Shown piece after piece: positions 55,520-63,430 of a stretch of 64,000 nucleotides of DNA. The notes under the pieces were generated by a model. It saw only the letters and a list, made by a program, of their open reading frames with translations. It searched no databases and was not told the origin of the DNA. The DNA lies in assembly GCA_963677505.2 (NCBI GenBank), contig CAXXWB010000041.1:20523-84522 (forward strand). The letters are read 5' to 3'. Source of the stretch: JBGSUZ01 sp963677505 (GTDB lineage: Bacteria > Bacillota > Clostridia > Peptostreptococcales > Acidaminobacteraceae). The translations under genes and the position numbers were made by a program. How positions within the stretch are numbered: position 1 is the stretch's first letter; each line of letters begins with the position of its first letter.

Positions 55520-55552
55520 GGAATAAAATTTTGAAAAAATGGGGGCATTATT

Positions 55553-57112
55553 ATGAAGGACGAATGGAATGAATCAGATATGAGCTTCGATTTTCTTTTG
55601 GAAGATGAAGTTGAGCCTGAAAAAGAAAAAGCCTTTTACAAGGTACTCATTGCCGATGATGATGCAGAAATCCACAATGTGACAAAAATGATTCTCAAAA
55701 ATTTTGAGTTTGAGGGAAAAGGGTTACTGCTTTTGGATGCCTATAGTGGCGCACAGACAAAGGAACTCTTGGCATTAAACCCTGATACAGCACTGGTTTT
55801 CTTAGATGTGGTCATGGAACACAACCATTCTGGCCTAGAAGTTGTTGAATATTTGAGAAAAGAATTAAAAAATGAAATGACAAGAGTGGTTCTCCGAACA
55901 GGTCAGCCAGGAGAAGCGCCAGAAGAAAGTGTTATTCGGGACTATGACATTAATGACTACAGAATTAAAACCGAGCTGACTGTCAGTCGTTTAAATACGA
56001 CCATCTATTCAGCCCTGCGTAATTACAGAGATCTTATGAAAATAGAAAGAAATAGACGCGGTCTTGAAAGAATTATTGAGACCAGTGCCAATCTCTTTAG
56101 TCACAATCACTTAAATGAATTTTTAACCAGTATTTTGCAACAAATGAGTAGTTTTAAAATGGAAGAAGGGGATATGGTCTTTCTTCATGGCAATGAAAAA
56201 TACGGTTCTGGCGTCATTACAATGGACCACGAGTCAGAAGAGCCTATTGTAGTCGCTGCAACGGGCAAATATGAAGGCTATATTGGTTCTTTTTTATCAG
56301 AAATTCCTGAATTGAAAGATCTGGCAGAGGAAATATCGCGCTCAGTCACATCAGAAAATCATGTGAGGGTCGTCAACTCAGGTTTTGTAATTCAAAGTAA
56401 TGTCTATGATGGTCCAAACAACTACATTTATATTGAAGGAAAAAGAGAGCAATTCGACTTTGATTTAATTGAGGTGTTCTTGTCCAATTATTCCGTAGCG
56501 CTAGAAAATTACATTATCAGCAATATGATTACCAGTACCCAAAAGGAAATTATCATTACCTTAGGGGAAGTGGTGGAGCATCATTTTGATGACAACCCAG
56601 GCCATGTTCGCAGAATTTCTGAAATGATGTACCGCTTTTGCTTACTGAACAACTTCTCCTATTCGGAAAGCGAGTTGGTAAAAGTTGCCAGTACTATGCA
56701 TGATGTTGGAAAAGTAGCCATCGCAGACTCGGTGCTGGAAAAGCGAGGACAGCTGACGACTGAGGAATTTAAACTGGTTCAGGAGCACTCTGAAATTGGT
56801 TATAAAATTTTGAGTAAGTCTGATTTAGAGATTATGCGGATTGCCGCTGAAATTGCACTGTATCATCATGAAAAATTTGATGGCAGTGGTTATCCAATGG
56901 GAGCTAAGGGCAGAGATATTCCAATTAGAGCACGTATGATGGCTGTAATAGACGTTTTCGATTCCCTAACACACACCCGAGCTTATAAAGAAGCTTCTAC
57001 AAGAGAAGATGCTGTGGCCCATTTAATAGCTGAAAAGGACAAGCATTTTGATCCTAAAATGGTGGATTTGTTTATAGAAAATTTAGATAGCCTCTTGGAA
57101 GGGATGAATTAA
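55553..57112 (+). CDS. Response regulator with REC and HD-GYP domains
   Basis: A 519-aa regulator. After a short acidic leader, the receiver domain carries Asp85 (VFLDVVME). A middle domain (about 170-320) fits the DUF3369 region often found between REC and HD-GYP. The C-terminal HD-GYP domain includes HDVGKVAI, and HHEKFDGSGYP, the active-site signature, so it likely hydrolyses c-di-GMP. The gene lies 33 bp after the dCache kinase, forming one two-component unit. It ends 2 bp from the convergent phosphoesterase gene, with no terminator between. Confidence 0.92.
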   Translation: MKDEWNESDMSFDFLLEDEVEPEKEKAFYKVLIADDDAEIHNVTKMILKNFEFEGKGLLLLDAYSGAQTKELLALNPDTALVFLDVVMEHNHSGLEVVEYLRKELKNEMTRVVLRTGQPGEAPEESVIRDYDINDYRIKTELTVSRLNTTIYSALRNYRDLMKIERNRRGLERIIETSANLFSHNHLNEFLTSILQQMSSFKMEEGDMVFLHGNEKYGSGVITMDHESEEPIVVAATGKYEGYIGSFLSEIPELKDLAEEISRSVTSENHVRVVNSGFVIQSNVYDGPNNYIYIEGKREQFDFDLIEVFLSNYSVALENYIISNMITSTQKEIIITLGEVVEHHFDDNPGHVRRISEMMYRFCLLNNFSYSESELVKVASTMHDVGKVAIADSVLEKRGQLTTEEFKLVQEHSEIGYKILSKSDLEIMRIAAEIALYHHEKFDGSGYPMGAKGRDIPIRARMMAVIDVFDSLTHTRAYKEASTREDAVAHLIAEKDKHFDPKMVDLFIENLDSLLEGMN

Positions 57113-57114
57113 CA

Positions 57115-57981
57115 TTATCTTTTACACTTTAGAGTTAAAACCACAATTTCAGGTGCGTTGAAAAATCTAGGGTATTTAAGGGGATTGCCGAGCCCTCTGC
57201 TGATCATGAGGAACTTTCCGTTTTTTTCATGAAGGCCCGAAGTCAGTTTAGGGAAAAAGCCTTGATCGGGCGCGATTAATCCTTGAGTAAAGGGTAGCCG
57301 AACTTGTCCACCGTGGGCATGACCAGAGAAGACTAGGTCAAAACCAGCCTCAACATATTGTTCTTGCCTCTCTGGTCTGTGACTGATGAGAATGTGGAAG
57401 CCTTCGGGCAAATCTTGTTCCATTTTTAAGAGCATATTCTTAAAGCCGCCCTTTTCATGAAAATACCAAGGGTCGTCTATGCCACTTAAGGACAGGTGCT
57501 CGCCGTTCTTTTCGATGTTAATGCTTTCGTTTTTTAAGTAGATGGCACCTGTTTCAGCCAATATAGCTGCAGCGTCCTTATGAATACTGGACCAATATTC
57601 GTGATTTCCCGTTGAAAAGTAAACAGGTTTCACTTTAGCCAACGCACTGAGGACGGTAAGGGAATTATCCCAACTGCCCGTGTACCGATCTACCGAGTCA
57701 CCGCTGATAACAATTAAGTCGGGGTCTTCTGCCAAAATCTTCTCAATCAAATCTTGCTGATGGAGACCATAAGTCTCATTATGCAGGTCCGAAAGGTGAA
57801 CAATTTTATAGTTATCAAAGGCCTCGGGAATTTTTTCACTAACAAGGTCGTGGTGATTCACTTCTAAGTGCTTACCTTTTATCATTCCAACACATCCTAT
57901 TAAGGTTAAAAGAAAGACTATTATAATGAAGTTAATGGTCTTTGTCCTTTTTCTTTTTATCAATCTATTATTTTGAGCCAT
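57115..57981 (-). CDS. Membrane-anchored metallophosphoesterase
   Basis: A 288-aa calcineurin-like phosphoesterase with an N-terminal membrane anchor (about residues 16-35, hydrophobic), placing the catalytic domain outside. The five metal-binding blocks are LSDLHNE, SGDSVDRY, GNHEYW, SHRPERQ and SGHAHGGQ. The family includes YkuE/LpxH-like enzymes; the substrate is unknown. The ATG at 57981 (MAQNNRLIKRKR) is preferred; its GGAGG lies 14 bases away, a little far, and the longer frame adds 29 unsupported residues. Confidence 0.85.
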   Translation of the reverse strand: MAQNNRLIKRKRTKTINFIIIVFLLTLIGCVGMIKGKHLEVNHHDLVSEKIPEAFDNYKIVHLSDLHNETYGLHQQDLIEKILAEDPDLIVISGDSVDRYTGSWDNSLTVLSALAKVKPVYFSTGNHEYWSSIHKDAAAILAETGAIYLKNESINIEKNGEHLSLSGIDDPWYFHEKGGFKNMLLKMEQDLPEGFHILISHRPERQEQYVEAGFDLVFSGHAHGGQVRLPFTQGLIAPDQGFFPKLTSGLHEKNGKFLMISRGLGNPLKYPRFFNAPEIVVLTLKCKR

Positions 57982-58158
57982 AAGTCCGTTGATTACCTCC
58001 AGCACAAATGTTACAATCATCTGTAAACAGTTTATCCTGTAAGGGCAATGAAAGCGTATCAAAAGCATGACAAATTAGGTCAACTGACAAAAAATCGAAC
58101 ATTAATTACGACTTTAGATAAAATTTTCGTAATAATGGGGGTATTTTAACTTCTGGTG

Positions 58159-58187
58159 TTGACAATGAACCTCAATAGTGATAATTT
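58159..58187 (+). promoter_or_regulatory. Promoter of the guaB riboswitch transcript
   Basis: TTGACA at 58159-58164 and TAATTT at 58182-58187, 17 bp apart, about 30 bp before the aptamer. Confidence 0.6.
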
Positions 58188-58218
58188 AATTAAAAATCAA
58201 ATGAAAAGCGAATATTGG

Positions 58219-58288
58219 CACTCATATATATATGAAAATCTGGTTCATATGTCTCTACCGGGCGACCTTAATTGCCCTGCTATGAGTG
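58219..58288 (+). ncRNA. Purine (guanine-class) riboswitch
   Basis: P1 is CACTCATA/TATGAGTG, P2 is TATGAA/TTCATA, and P3 is GGGC/GCCC. The junction GTCTCTACCGGGCG matches the conserved purine aptamer core except C for the usual second U. The base next to P1, in TGCTATG, is C, the guanine-selective nucleotide (adenine types have U). It precedes a terminator and guaB, so guanine should turn off GMP synthesis. Confidence 0.85.
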
Positions 58289-58343
58289 AAATCACAGGAC
58301 GTTCTGCCTGACAGGTGTAATAATGCCCATTGTCAGCTTTATC

Positions 58344-58388
58344 AAACCTGAATTTCACTATAGGGTATAGGAGATTCAGGTTTTTTTT
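58344..58388 (+). terminator. Expression-platform terminator of the guaB riboswitch
   Basis: AAACCTGAAT/ATTCAGGTTT stem followed by TTTTTTTT, 55 bp after the aptamer and 58 bp before guaB. Confidence 0.9.
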
Positions 58389-58446
58389 GTATCTATTTTT
58401 CCATTTCGCCAACCCACCTCGCTTTTATAATCGAAAGGAGTATTAT

Positions 58447-59910
58447 ATGTCATCCAAAATTATTAAAGAAGGCTTAACCTATGACGACGTATTGTTAGTG
58501 CCTCAGAAGTCCGAAATTTTACCTAATGACGTAAAAACACATACAAAATTAACAAACAAAATTGAACTCAACATGCCGCTCATTAGCGCAGGGATGGACA
58601 CGGTTACAGAAGCAAATTTGGCAATTGCCATTGCAAGAGAAGGTGGCATTGGTATCATTCATAAAAATATGACAATCGAACAACAGGCGCTAGAAGTTGA
58701 TAAAGTTAAGCGTTCGGAACATGGTGTCATTGTAGATCCTTTCTATTTATCAGCACAGCATCAAGTCAGTGATGCCCTTGAACTTATGGAAAGATATAGA
58801 ATCTCTGGTGTGCCGATTGTTGATGAACAGCACCTATTGGTTGGTATCATCACTAATCGGGACATTCGTTTTGAAGGTGACGGCGAAAAATACATTGGCG
58901 ATGTCATGACAAAGGAAAACTTGGTAACAGCTCACGAAGGCATTTCTATGAAAGAAGCGGAAGCCATCCTTAGAAAATGGAAAATCGAAAAATTGCCATT
59001 GGTAGATGAGACTGGACATTTAAAAGGACTCATTACCATTAAAGATATTGAAAAAGCCGTTATTTACCCAAACAGAGCAAAAGACTATAGAGGCAGACTT
59101 CTTGTAGGTGCTGCAGTTGGCCTAAGTTCAGACTTAATGGAAAGAACAAAAGCATTGGTAGAAGCTGGTGTGGATGTCATTACATTAGATTCAGCTCACG
59201 GTCATAGTAAAAATGTACTTGAAGCAGTGACACAATTAAAAGTAGAGTTCCCAGATATCCAATTGATTGCTGGAAACGTAGCAACTGCTGAAGGCACGGT
59301 AGATTTAATTAAAGCGGGCGCAGATGCTGTAAAAGTTGGTATTGGACCAGGTTCAATCTGTACAACAAGAGTTGTGGCAGGTATTGGTGTTCCTCAACTG
59401 ACAGCCGTTATTGATTGTGCCGAAGCAGCAAAACCATATAATATTCCAATCATCGCCGATGGTGGCGTTAAATTCTCAGGAGACATTGTTAAGGCCTTAG
59501 CAGCTGGGGCAAGCACCGTTATGTTAGGCTCACTTCTTGCAGGTACTGAAGAAAGTCCTGGAGAATTGGTTATTTATCAAGGTAGAAGCTTTAAAAGTTA
59601 CAGAGGCATGGGTTCCATGTCTGCAATGAAAGCGGGCAGCAAGGACAGATACTTCCAAAACGATACAAAGAAATTCGTTCCAGAAGGCGTAGAAGGTCGT
59701 GTACCGTATATTGGCAAATTAAAAGACATTGTTTACCAATTGGTGGGCGGTCTTAAATCGGGTATGGGATACTGTGGCGCTGCTACCATTCTTGACCTTC
59801 AAGCAACGGGTCAATTTATGAAAATCACAAGTGCGGGATTAGTAGAATCTCACCCTCATGATATTCAAATCACTAAAGAATCACCTAACTATTCATCGAT
59901 TAACCGTTAA
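58447..59910 (+). CDS. guaB: IMP dehydrogenase
   Basis: Oxidises IMP to XMP, the first committed step to GMP. The 487-aa enzyme has two CBS domains in the middle (residues about 95-205), and the catalytic Cys in GPGSICTTRVV, with GGVKFSGDIVKAL and MGSMSAMKAG. Start ATG at 58447 follows AAAGGAGTATTAT; the longer frame covers the riboswitch terminator. It is controlled by the purine riboswitch upstream. GuaA, the next enzyme, lies 368 bp downstream after a structured gap. Confidence 0.97.
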   Translation: MSSKIIKEGLTYDDVLLVPQKSEILPNDVKTHTKLTNKIELNMPLISAGMDTVTEANLAIAIAREGGIGIIHKNMTIEQQALEVDKVKRSEHGVIVDPFYLSAQHQVSDALELMERYRISGVPIVDEQHLLVGIITNRDIRFEGDGEKYIGDVMTKENLVTAHEGISMKEAEAILRKWKIEKLPLVDETGHLKGLITIKDIEKAVIYPNRAKDYRGRLLVGAAVGLSSDLMERTKALVEAGVDVITLDSAHGHSKNVLEAVTQLKVEFPDIQLIAGNVATAEGTVDLIKAGADAVKVGIGPGSICTTRVVAGIGVPQLTAVIDCAEAAKPYNIPIIADGGVKFSGDIVKALAAGASTVMLGSLLAGTEESPGELVIYQGRSFKSYRGMGSMSAMKAGSKDRYFQNDTKKFVPEGVEGRVPYIGKLKDIVYQLVGGLKSGMGYCGAATILDLQATGQFMKITSAGLVESHPHDIQITKESPNYSSINR

Positions 59911-59934
59911 TCAGACAAGCAAAATAAGTTTGAC

Positions 59935-60184
59935 GCTAACGGCTCTATGTTATAGCCTGTAGGTAGTACCTGACACATGGTAGTAAATTTCGCGGTGGAA
60001 AATCTTCCTCCCCAGTTTGATGACTGCCTCCCGAAATTTTACTGATAAATTATTTGGAGCGAATAGTCTTCCCAAATTATTCGGGCCCCTAGGGTCAAGG
60101 TACCAAAAGTACCCTCCATACTACAAGTCAAAGCGCCTACCGTCCTAAGTTCTTCGTCCCAACGGCCGCGCTTTGACTTGTTTT
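59935..60184 (+). ncRNA. Candidate structured RNA between guaB and guaA
   Basis: The 368-bp gap has no ORF but is unusually rich in pairing. Seen: GGCT/AGCC at 59941-59957; AGGTAGTACCT; AGTAAATTTCG (59982-59992) with CGAAATTTTACT (60032-60043); AATTATTTGG with CCAAATTATT; GGTAC/GTACC at 60099-60113; and the strong 14-bp stem CAAGTCAAAGCGC/GCGCTTTGACTTG (60124-60180) followed by TTTT. The order suggests an independent small RNA ending in a terminator, or a guaA leader. I cannot match it to a known family by eye. Confidence 0.5.
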
Positions 60185-60278
60185 AACTATTGCATATCTT
60201 TTGTGAAGACACACAGATGAGACGCTTCATAAATGGTCCTATATAGCAACGTAACCCAATTATATTCGGAGGTAGCCG

Positions 60279-61817
60279 ATGCAAATCGAAAACGAAAAAA
60301 TCGTAATCATCGACTTTGGTGGACAGTATAATCAACTGATTGCAAGACGTGTGAGAGAAGCAAACGTTTACAGCGAAGTTGTTTCGTGGAGAACACCAAT
60401 CGAGAAAATCAAAGAAAAAAATCCAAAGGGCATTATCTTTACTGGAGGCCCAAACTCAGTTTATGCTGACAATGCGCCAACCCTTGCAAAAGAAATTTTT
60501 GAGTTAGGCGTTCCAATCCTTGGTATTTGCTACGGCATGCAACTTATGAGCCATTTGCTCGGCGGCAGTGTTAAACGTGCGGACCAAAGAGAATACGGAA
60601 AAGTTATGATCAACATCGAAAAAGAAAACGCTCTTTTTGAAAAAGTAGAGTCGGGTTCTGTTTGTTGGATGAGCCACTTTGACTATGTAGACAAGGCGCC
60701 ATCTGACTTTGAAATTATTGCAACTACAGATAACTGCCCCGTTGCGGCAATGCAAAATGTTGAGCGTGGGCTATATGCTATTCAATTCCACGGTGAAGTA
60801 GAACATACGCCATTTGGCAGACAGTTGATTTCCAACTTCCTATTCAATGTATGTAAATGCTCAGGTTCATGGAACATGGGCGACTTTGCAAAAGAGAAAA
60901 TTGCTGAAATTGGCAGAATTGCTGGTACGGACAAGGTACTTTGCGGTCTTTCTGGTGGGGTAGATTCATCGGTTGCGGCACTTATGGTACACAAAGCGAT
61001 TGGCAAGAATTTAACCTGTATTTTCGTTGACCACGGTCTTCTCAGAAAGAACGAAGGGGACGAAGTTGAAAAAGTATTTACAAATGACTTCGAAATGAAC
61101 TTTATACGTGTTGACGCAAAAGAGCGTTTTATGAACAGATTGGCTGGGGTTTCTGACCCTGAGCGCAAACGTAAAATCATTGGTGAAGAGTTTATCCGCG
61201 TCTTTGAAGAAGAAGCGAACAAGCTTCAAGGTATTAAATGGTTGGTACAAGGCACGGTTTATCCAGATGTAATTGAATCAGGTACAGATACAGCAGACGT
61301 AATAAAGTCACATCACAATGTTGGTGGTCTTCCAGAAGATATGGACTTTAAACTTATTGAACCGCTTAGAGACTTGTTTAAAGACGAAGTCAGACGTGTA
61401 GGTCTTGAAATTGGCCTAGACGAAACTATCGTTTGGAGACAACCTTTCCCAGGTCCTGGTCTTGCAATCAGAATTCTCGGTGAAATTACAGAAGAGCATC
61501 TTAAAATCGTTAGAGAATCAGACGCCATTTTAAGAGATGAAATCAAAAAAGCCGGTCTTGAAAGAGAAGTTTGGCAGTATTTCACCGTCCTTCCTAACAT
61601 CCGTAGCGTAGGGGTTATGGGCGACGAGCGTACTTACTGTCACACTGTAGGTATTCGTGCAGTTACGTCTATCGACGGCATGACTTCTGACTGGGCGAGA
61701 ATCCCTTATGAGGTTTTGGATAAGATTAGTTCACGGATCGTTAACGAAGTGGATAACGTGAATCGGATTGTTTATGATATTACGAGCAAGCCGCCTTCAA
61801 CGATTGAGTGGGAATAG
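60279..61817 (+). CDS. guaA: GMP synthase (glutamine-hydrolysing)
   Basis: Amidates XMP to GMP with glutamine. The 512-aa enzyme has the class I glutamine amidotransferase part with Cys in GICYGMQLMS and the Gly-Gly-Pro-Asn loop; then the ATP pyrophosphatase part with GLSGGVDSSVAALM, and the C-terminal dimerisation domain ending in PPSTIEWE. Start ATG follows TCGGAGGTAGCCG. It is the second GMP gene after guaB. A terminator unit follows. Confidence 0.97.
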   Translation: MQIENEKIVIIDFGGQYNQLIARRVREANVYSEVVSWRTPIEKIKEKNPKGIIFTGGPNSVYADNAPTLAKEIFELGVPILGICYGMQLMSHLLGGSVKRADQREYGKVMINIEKENALFEKVESGSVCWMSHFDYVDKAPSDFEIIATTDNCPVAAMQNVERGLYAIQFHGEVEHTPFGRQLISNFLFNVCKCSGSWNMGDFAKEKIAEIGRIAGTDKVLCGLSGGVDSSVAALMVHKAIGKNLTCIFVDHGLLRKNEGDEVEKVFTNDFEMNFIRVDAKERFMNRLAGVSDPERKRKIIGEEFIRVFEEEANKLQGIKWLVQGTVYPDVIESGTDTADVIKSHHNVGGLPEDMDFKLIEPLRDLFKDEVRRVGLEIGLDETIVWRQPFPGPGLAIRILGEITEEHLKIVRESDAILRDEIKKAGLEREVWQYFTVLPNIRSVGVMGDERTYCHTVGIRAVTSIDGMTSDWARIPYEVLDKISSRIVNEVDNVNRIVYDITSKPPSTIEWE

Positions 61818-61951
61818 GGAACTTGTTCCAAGGCAAACCACATTTCCCTCCAAAGGGCAAAATGAGTTTCCCTGAACCCCGAGAAAAATAAAAAAGAGAT
61901 AAGACCTTGAGATAAGTTGTTACGACTTATTTTGGGGTCTTTTTTTGTTTT
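61818..61951 (+). repeat. Terminator-containing repeat, copy 1
   Basis: About 134 bp starting just after guaA. It shares GGCAAACCACATTTCCC, AAAGGGCAAAATGAGT and the terminator with a second copy at 62131-62265. This copy serves as the guaA terminator. Confidence 0.75.
61902..61947 (+). terminator. Terminator of guaA
   Basis: AGACCTTGAGATAAGT pairs with ACTTATTTTGGGGTCT (G-U pairs included), loop around TGTTACG, followed by a T-run. Confidence 0.85.
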
Positions 61952-62130
61952 GCTTAGGGTATCAAAAGTTTGGTTTTACTGCGTTTCATGTACTTAATGA
62001 CTTGCTAACTGCACAATAACTGCCAGTGCTTCGATGGGGCTATGCGGTGCGGCTGGGGGGAGCGCTGTGGTTAGGGAAAGTGATTTTGCCTTTTTTGAGA
62101 GAAAATAGGGAAATTATGATTGCCTCGAAA

Positions 62131-62265
62131 CAGAACTTGTTTAAGGGCAAACCACATTTCCCCGCAAAGGGCAAAATGAGTGTCCCTTTCGACAAAGAAA
62201 AATAAAGAAGAGACAAGACCTTGAGATAAGTTTTTACGACTTATTTCGGGGTCTTTTTTTGTTTT
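62131..62265 (+). repeat. Terminator-containing repeat, copy 2
   Basis: Second copy of the unit after guaA, about 180 bp further on, with a few substitutions. It includes a full terminator hairpin (62215-62260) although no gene lies between the two copies. The interval 61952-62130 holds no reading frame of note. Confidence 0.75.
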
Positions 62266-62494
62266 CAGTTAAGATTTTTAAACCTTGATTCTACAGCTTT
62301 TGAGGTATTAACTGCTGATCTGGATGCACATGCTAACCACCTGATAGCGTCAGAAATTGTGTACGCTACCCGTTGTGCGTGTTATAAATAGACGGTGAAT
62401 AAATTTAGAAAGAGTTGTTTTATTAACATTAGCAACAAATGCACTTATAGATTCAAAATGATGCAGCCCAGTCATTTGATCGGGCTGTATACGT

Positions 62495-62527
62495 AAAAAA
62501 GCGAGTGGCACAGGCCGCTCACTTTTG
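62495..62527 (+). terminator. Orphan hairpin in the 1-kb gap
   Basis: AAAAGcGAGTGG/CCGCTCaCTTTT stem with one mismatch. Together with CAGCCC/GGGCTG at 62464-62487 it is the only structure I see in 62266-62812, which otherwise holds no supported gene and shows the character of an intergenic or eroded accessory boundary. Confidence 0.45.
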
Positions 62528-62812
62528 CTTATAATGTTCTCATTTTGTAAATAAAAGACTAGGAACAGTTGGTTTAAGAGTGTGGAGTTTTGAATGCATA
62601 ATACTATGAATGCAAAGAGGTATACATTTATAGTGTTAAAGATGCTCAGTATAGACGCGAAGATTTATTTCATATACCATTTAAATCATCTTGAACGTAT
62701 TGCGAGTTATCGCTATATGTACACCATATAAGTGTGTTAGAATAGATATGAAATAACAAGAAAATATTAGCTCTAATTAGCTCAGATAAGAAAAGGATAT
62801 GGAGAGGTAGAT

Positions 62813-63430
62813 ATGGCGAATGAGAGAATAACGGAGAGTATTGTCAGAGACCACTTTAAAAATGATGCACTTTTTTCTTCAGTAAAATTTGAAGAGCAAA
62901 AGTCTAGTAACAAAAGAGTTATGGATTGTTTGGCACAGGCATCAAAACAATTAACAGGCAAAGCGGGAAGACCAGAGTTTATAATCACGTTTCCTTCGCA
63001 AAGTATGGAGTATTTAATTGTGGTAGAGTGCAAAGCAGATGTATCAAAACATGAAAGCATAAAGCGTGATGTTCCTAAAGACTATGCGGTGGATGGTGCT
63101 GTTCACTATTCGAGGTATTTATCAAAGGAATTTAATGTTATTTCTATTGCAGTAAGTGGTGACGAAAAAAGCAATATGCTTATCACTCAATTCATTCAAC
63201 GAAAAAACTCTAGTGAGCTAGTAGAACTTCTTGATGGAAAATTATTGAGCATTTATGACTATGTGCACGCATTTGATAACGAGCAATTTGCTTATAATTT
63301 GAAAGATGTCAATATTATTGAAAAAGCAATTAAATTGAATGAGGATTTTCAAAATTGCTCAATATCAGAGGGTATGAGAAATACATTGGTTAGCGGAATT
63401 TTACTAGCATTGCAAGATGATGTGTTTTAA
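62813..63430 (+). CDS. Restriction-modification protein, N-terminal nuclease-like part
   Basis: 205 aa. It contains a PD-(D/E)xK-like core: RPEFIITFPSQSMEYLIVVECKAD, with Glu-Cys-Lys as the catalytic ExK. The protein looks like the nuclease half of a combined restriction and N6-adenine methylase enzyme. The frame stops at 63428 in a run of four T; with three T it would continue as DDVFKVSYPIS into the next frame. Start ATG at 62813 follows GGAGAGGTAGAT. It begins an accessory defence locus after the long non-coding gap. Confidence 0.7.
   Translation: MANERITESIVRDHFKNDALFSSVKFEEQKSSNKRVMDCLAQASKQLTGKAGRPEFIITFPSQSMEYLIVVECKADVSKHESIKRDVPKDYAVDGAVHYSRYLSKEFNVISIAVSGDEKSNMLITQFIQRKNSSELVELLDGKLLSIYDYVHAFDNEQFAYNLKDVNIIEKAIKLNEDFQNCSISEGMRNTLVSGILLALQDDVF

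Noticed and set aside
60085..60125. Possible T-box leader (GGGTCAAGGTACC resembles the T-box antiterminator bulge)
   Set aside because: The conserved AGGGTGGNACCGCG core is absent, and guaA is not an amino-acid gene.
61952..62812. CRISPR array or integrated element in the gap after guaA
   Set aside because: There are only two unequal copies of one repeat and no short regular repeats, integrase, transposase or att-like duplication was seen.
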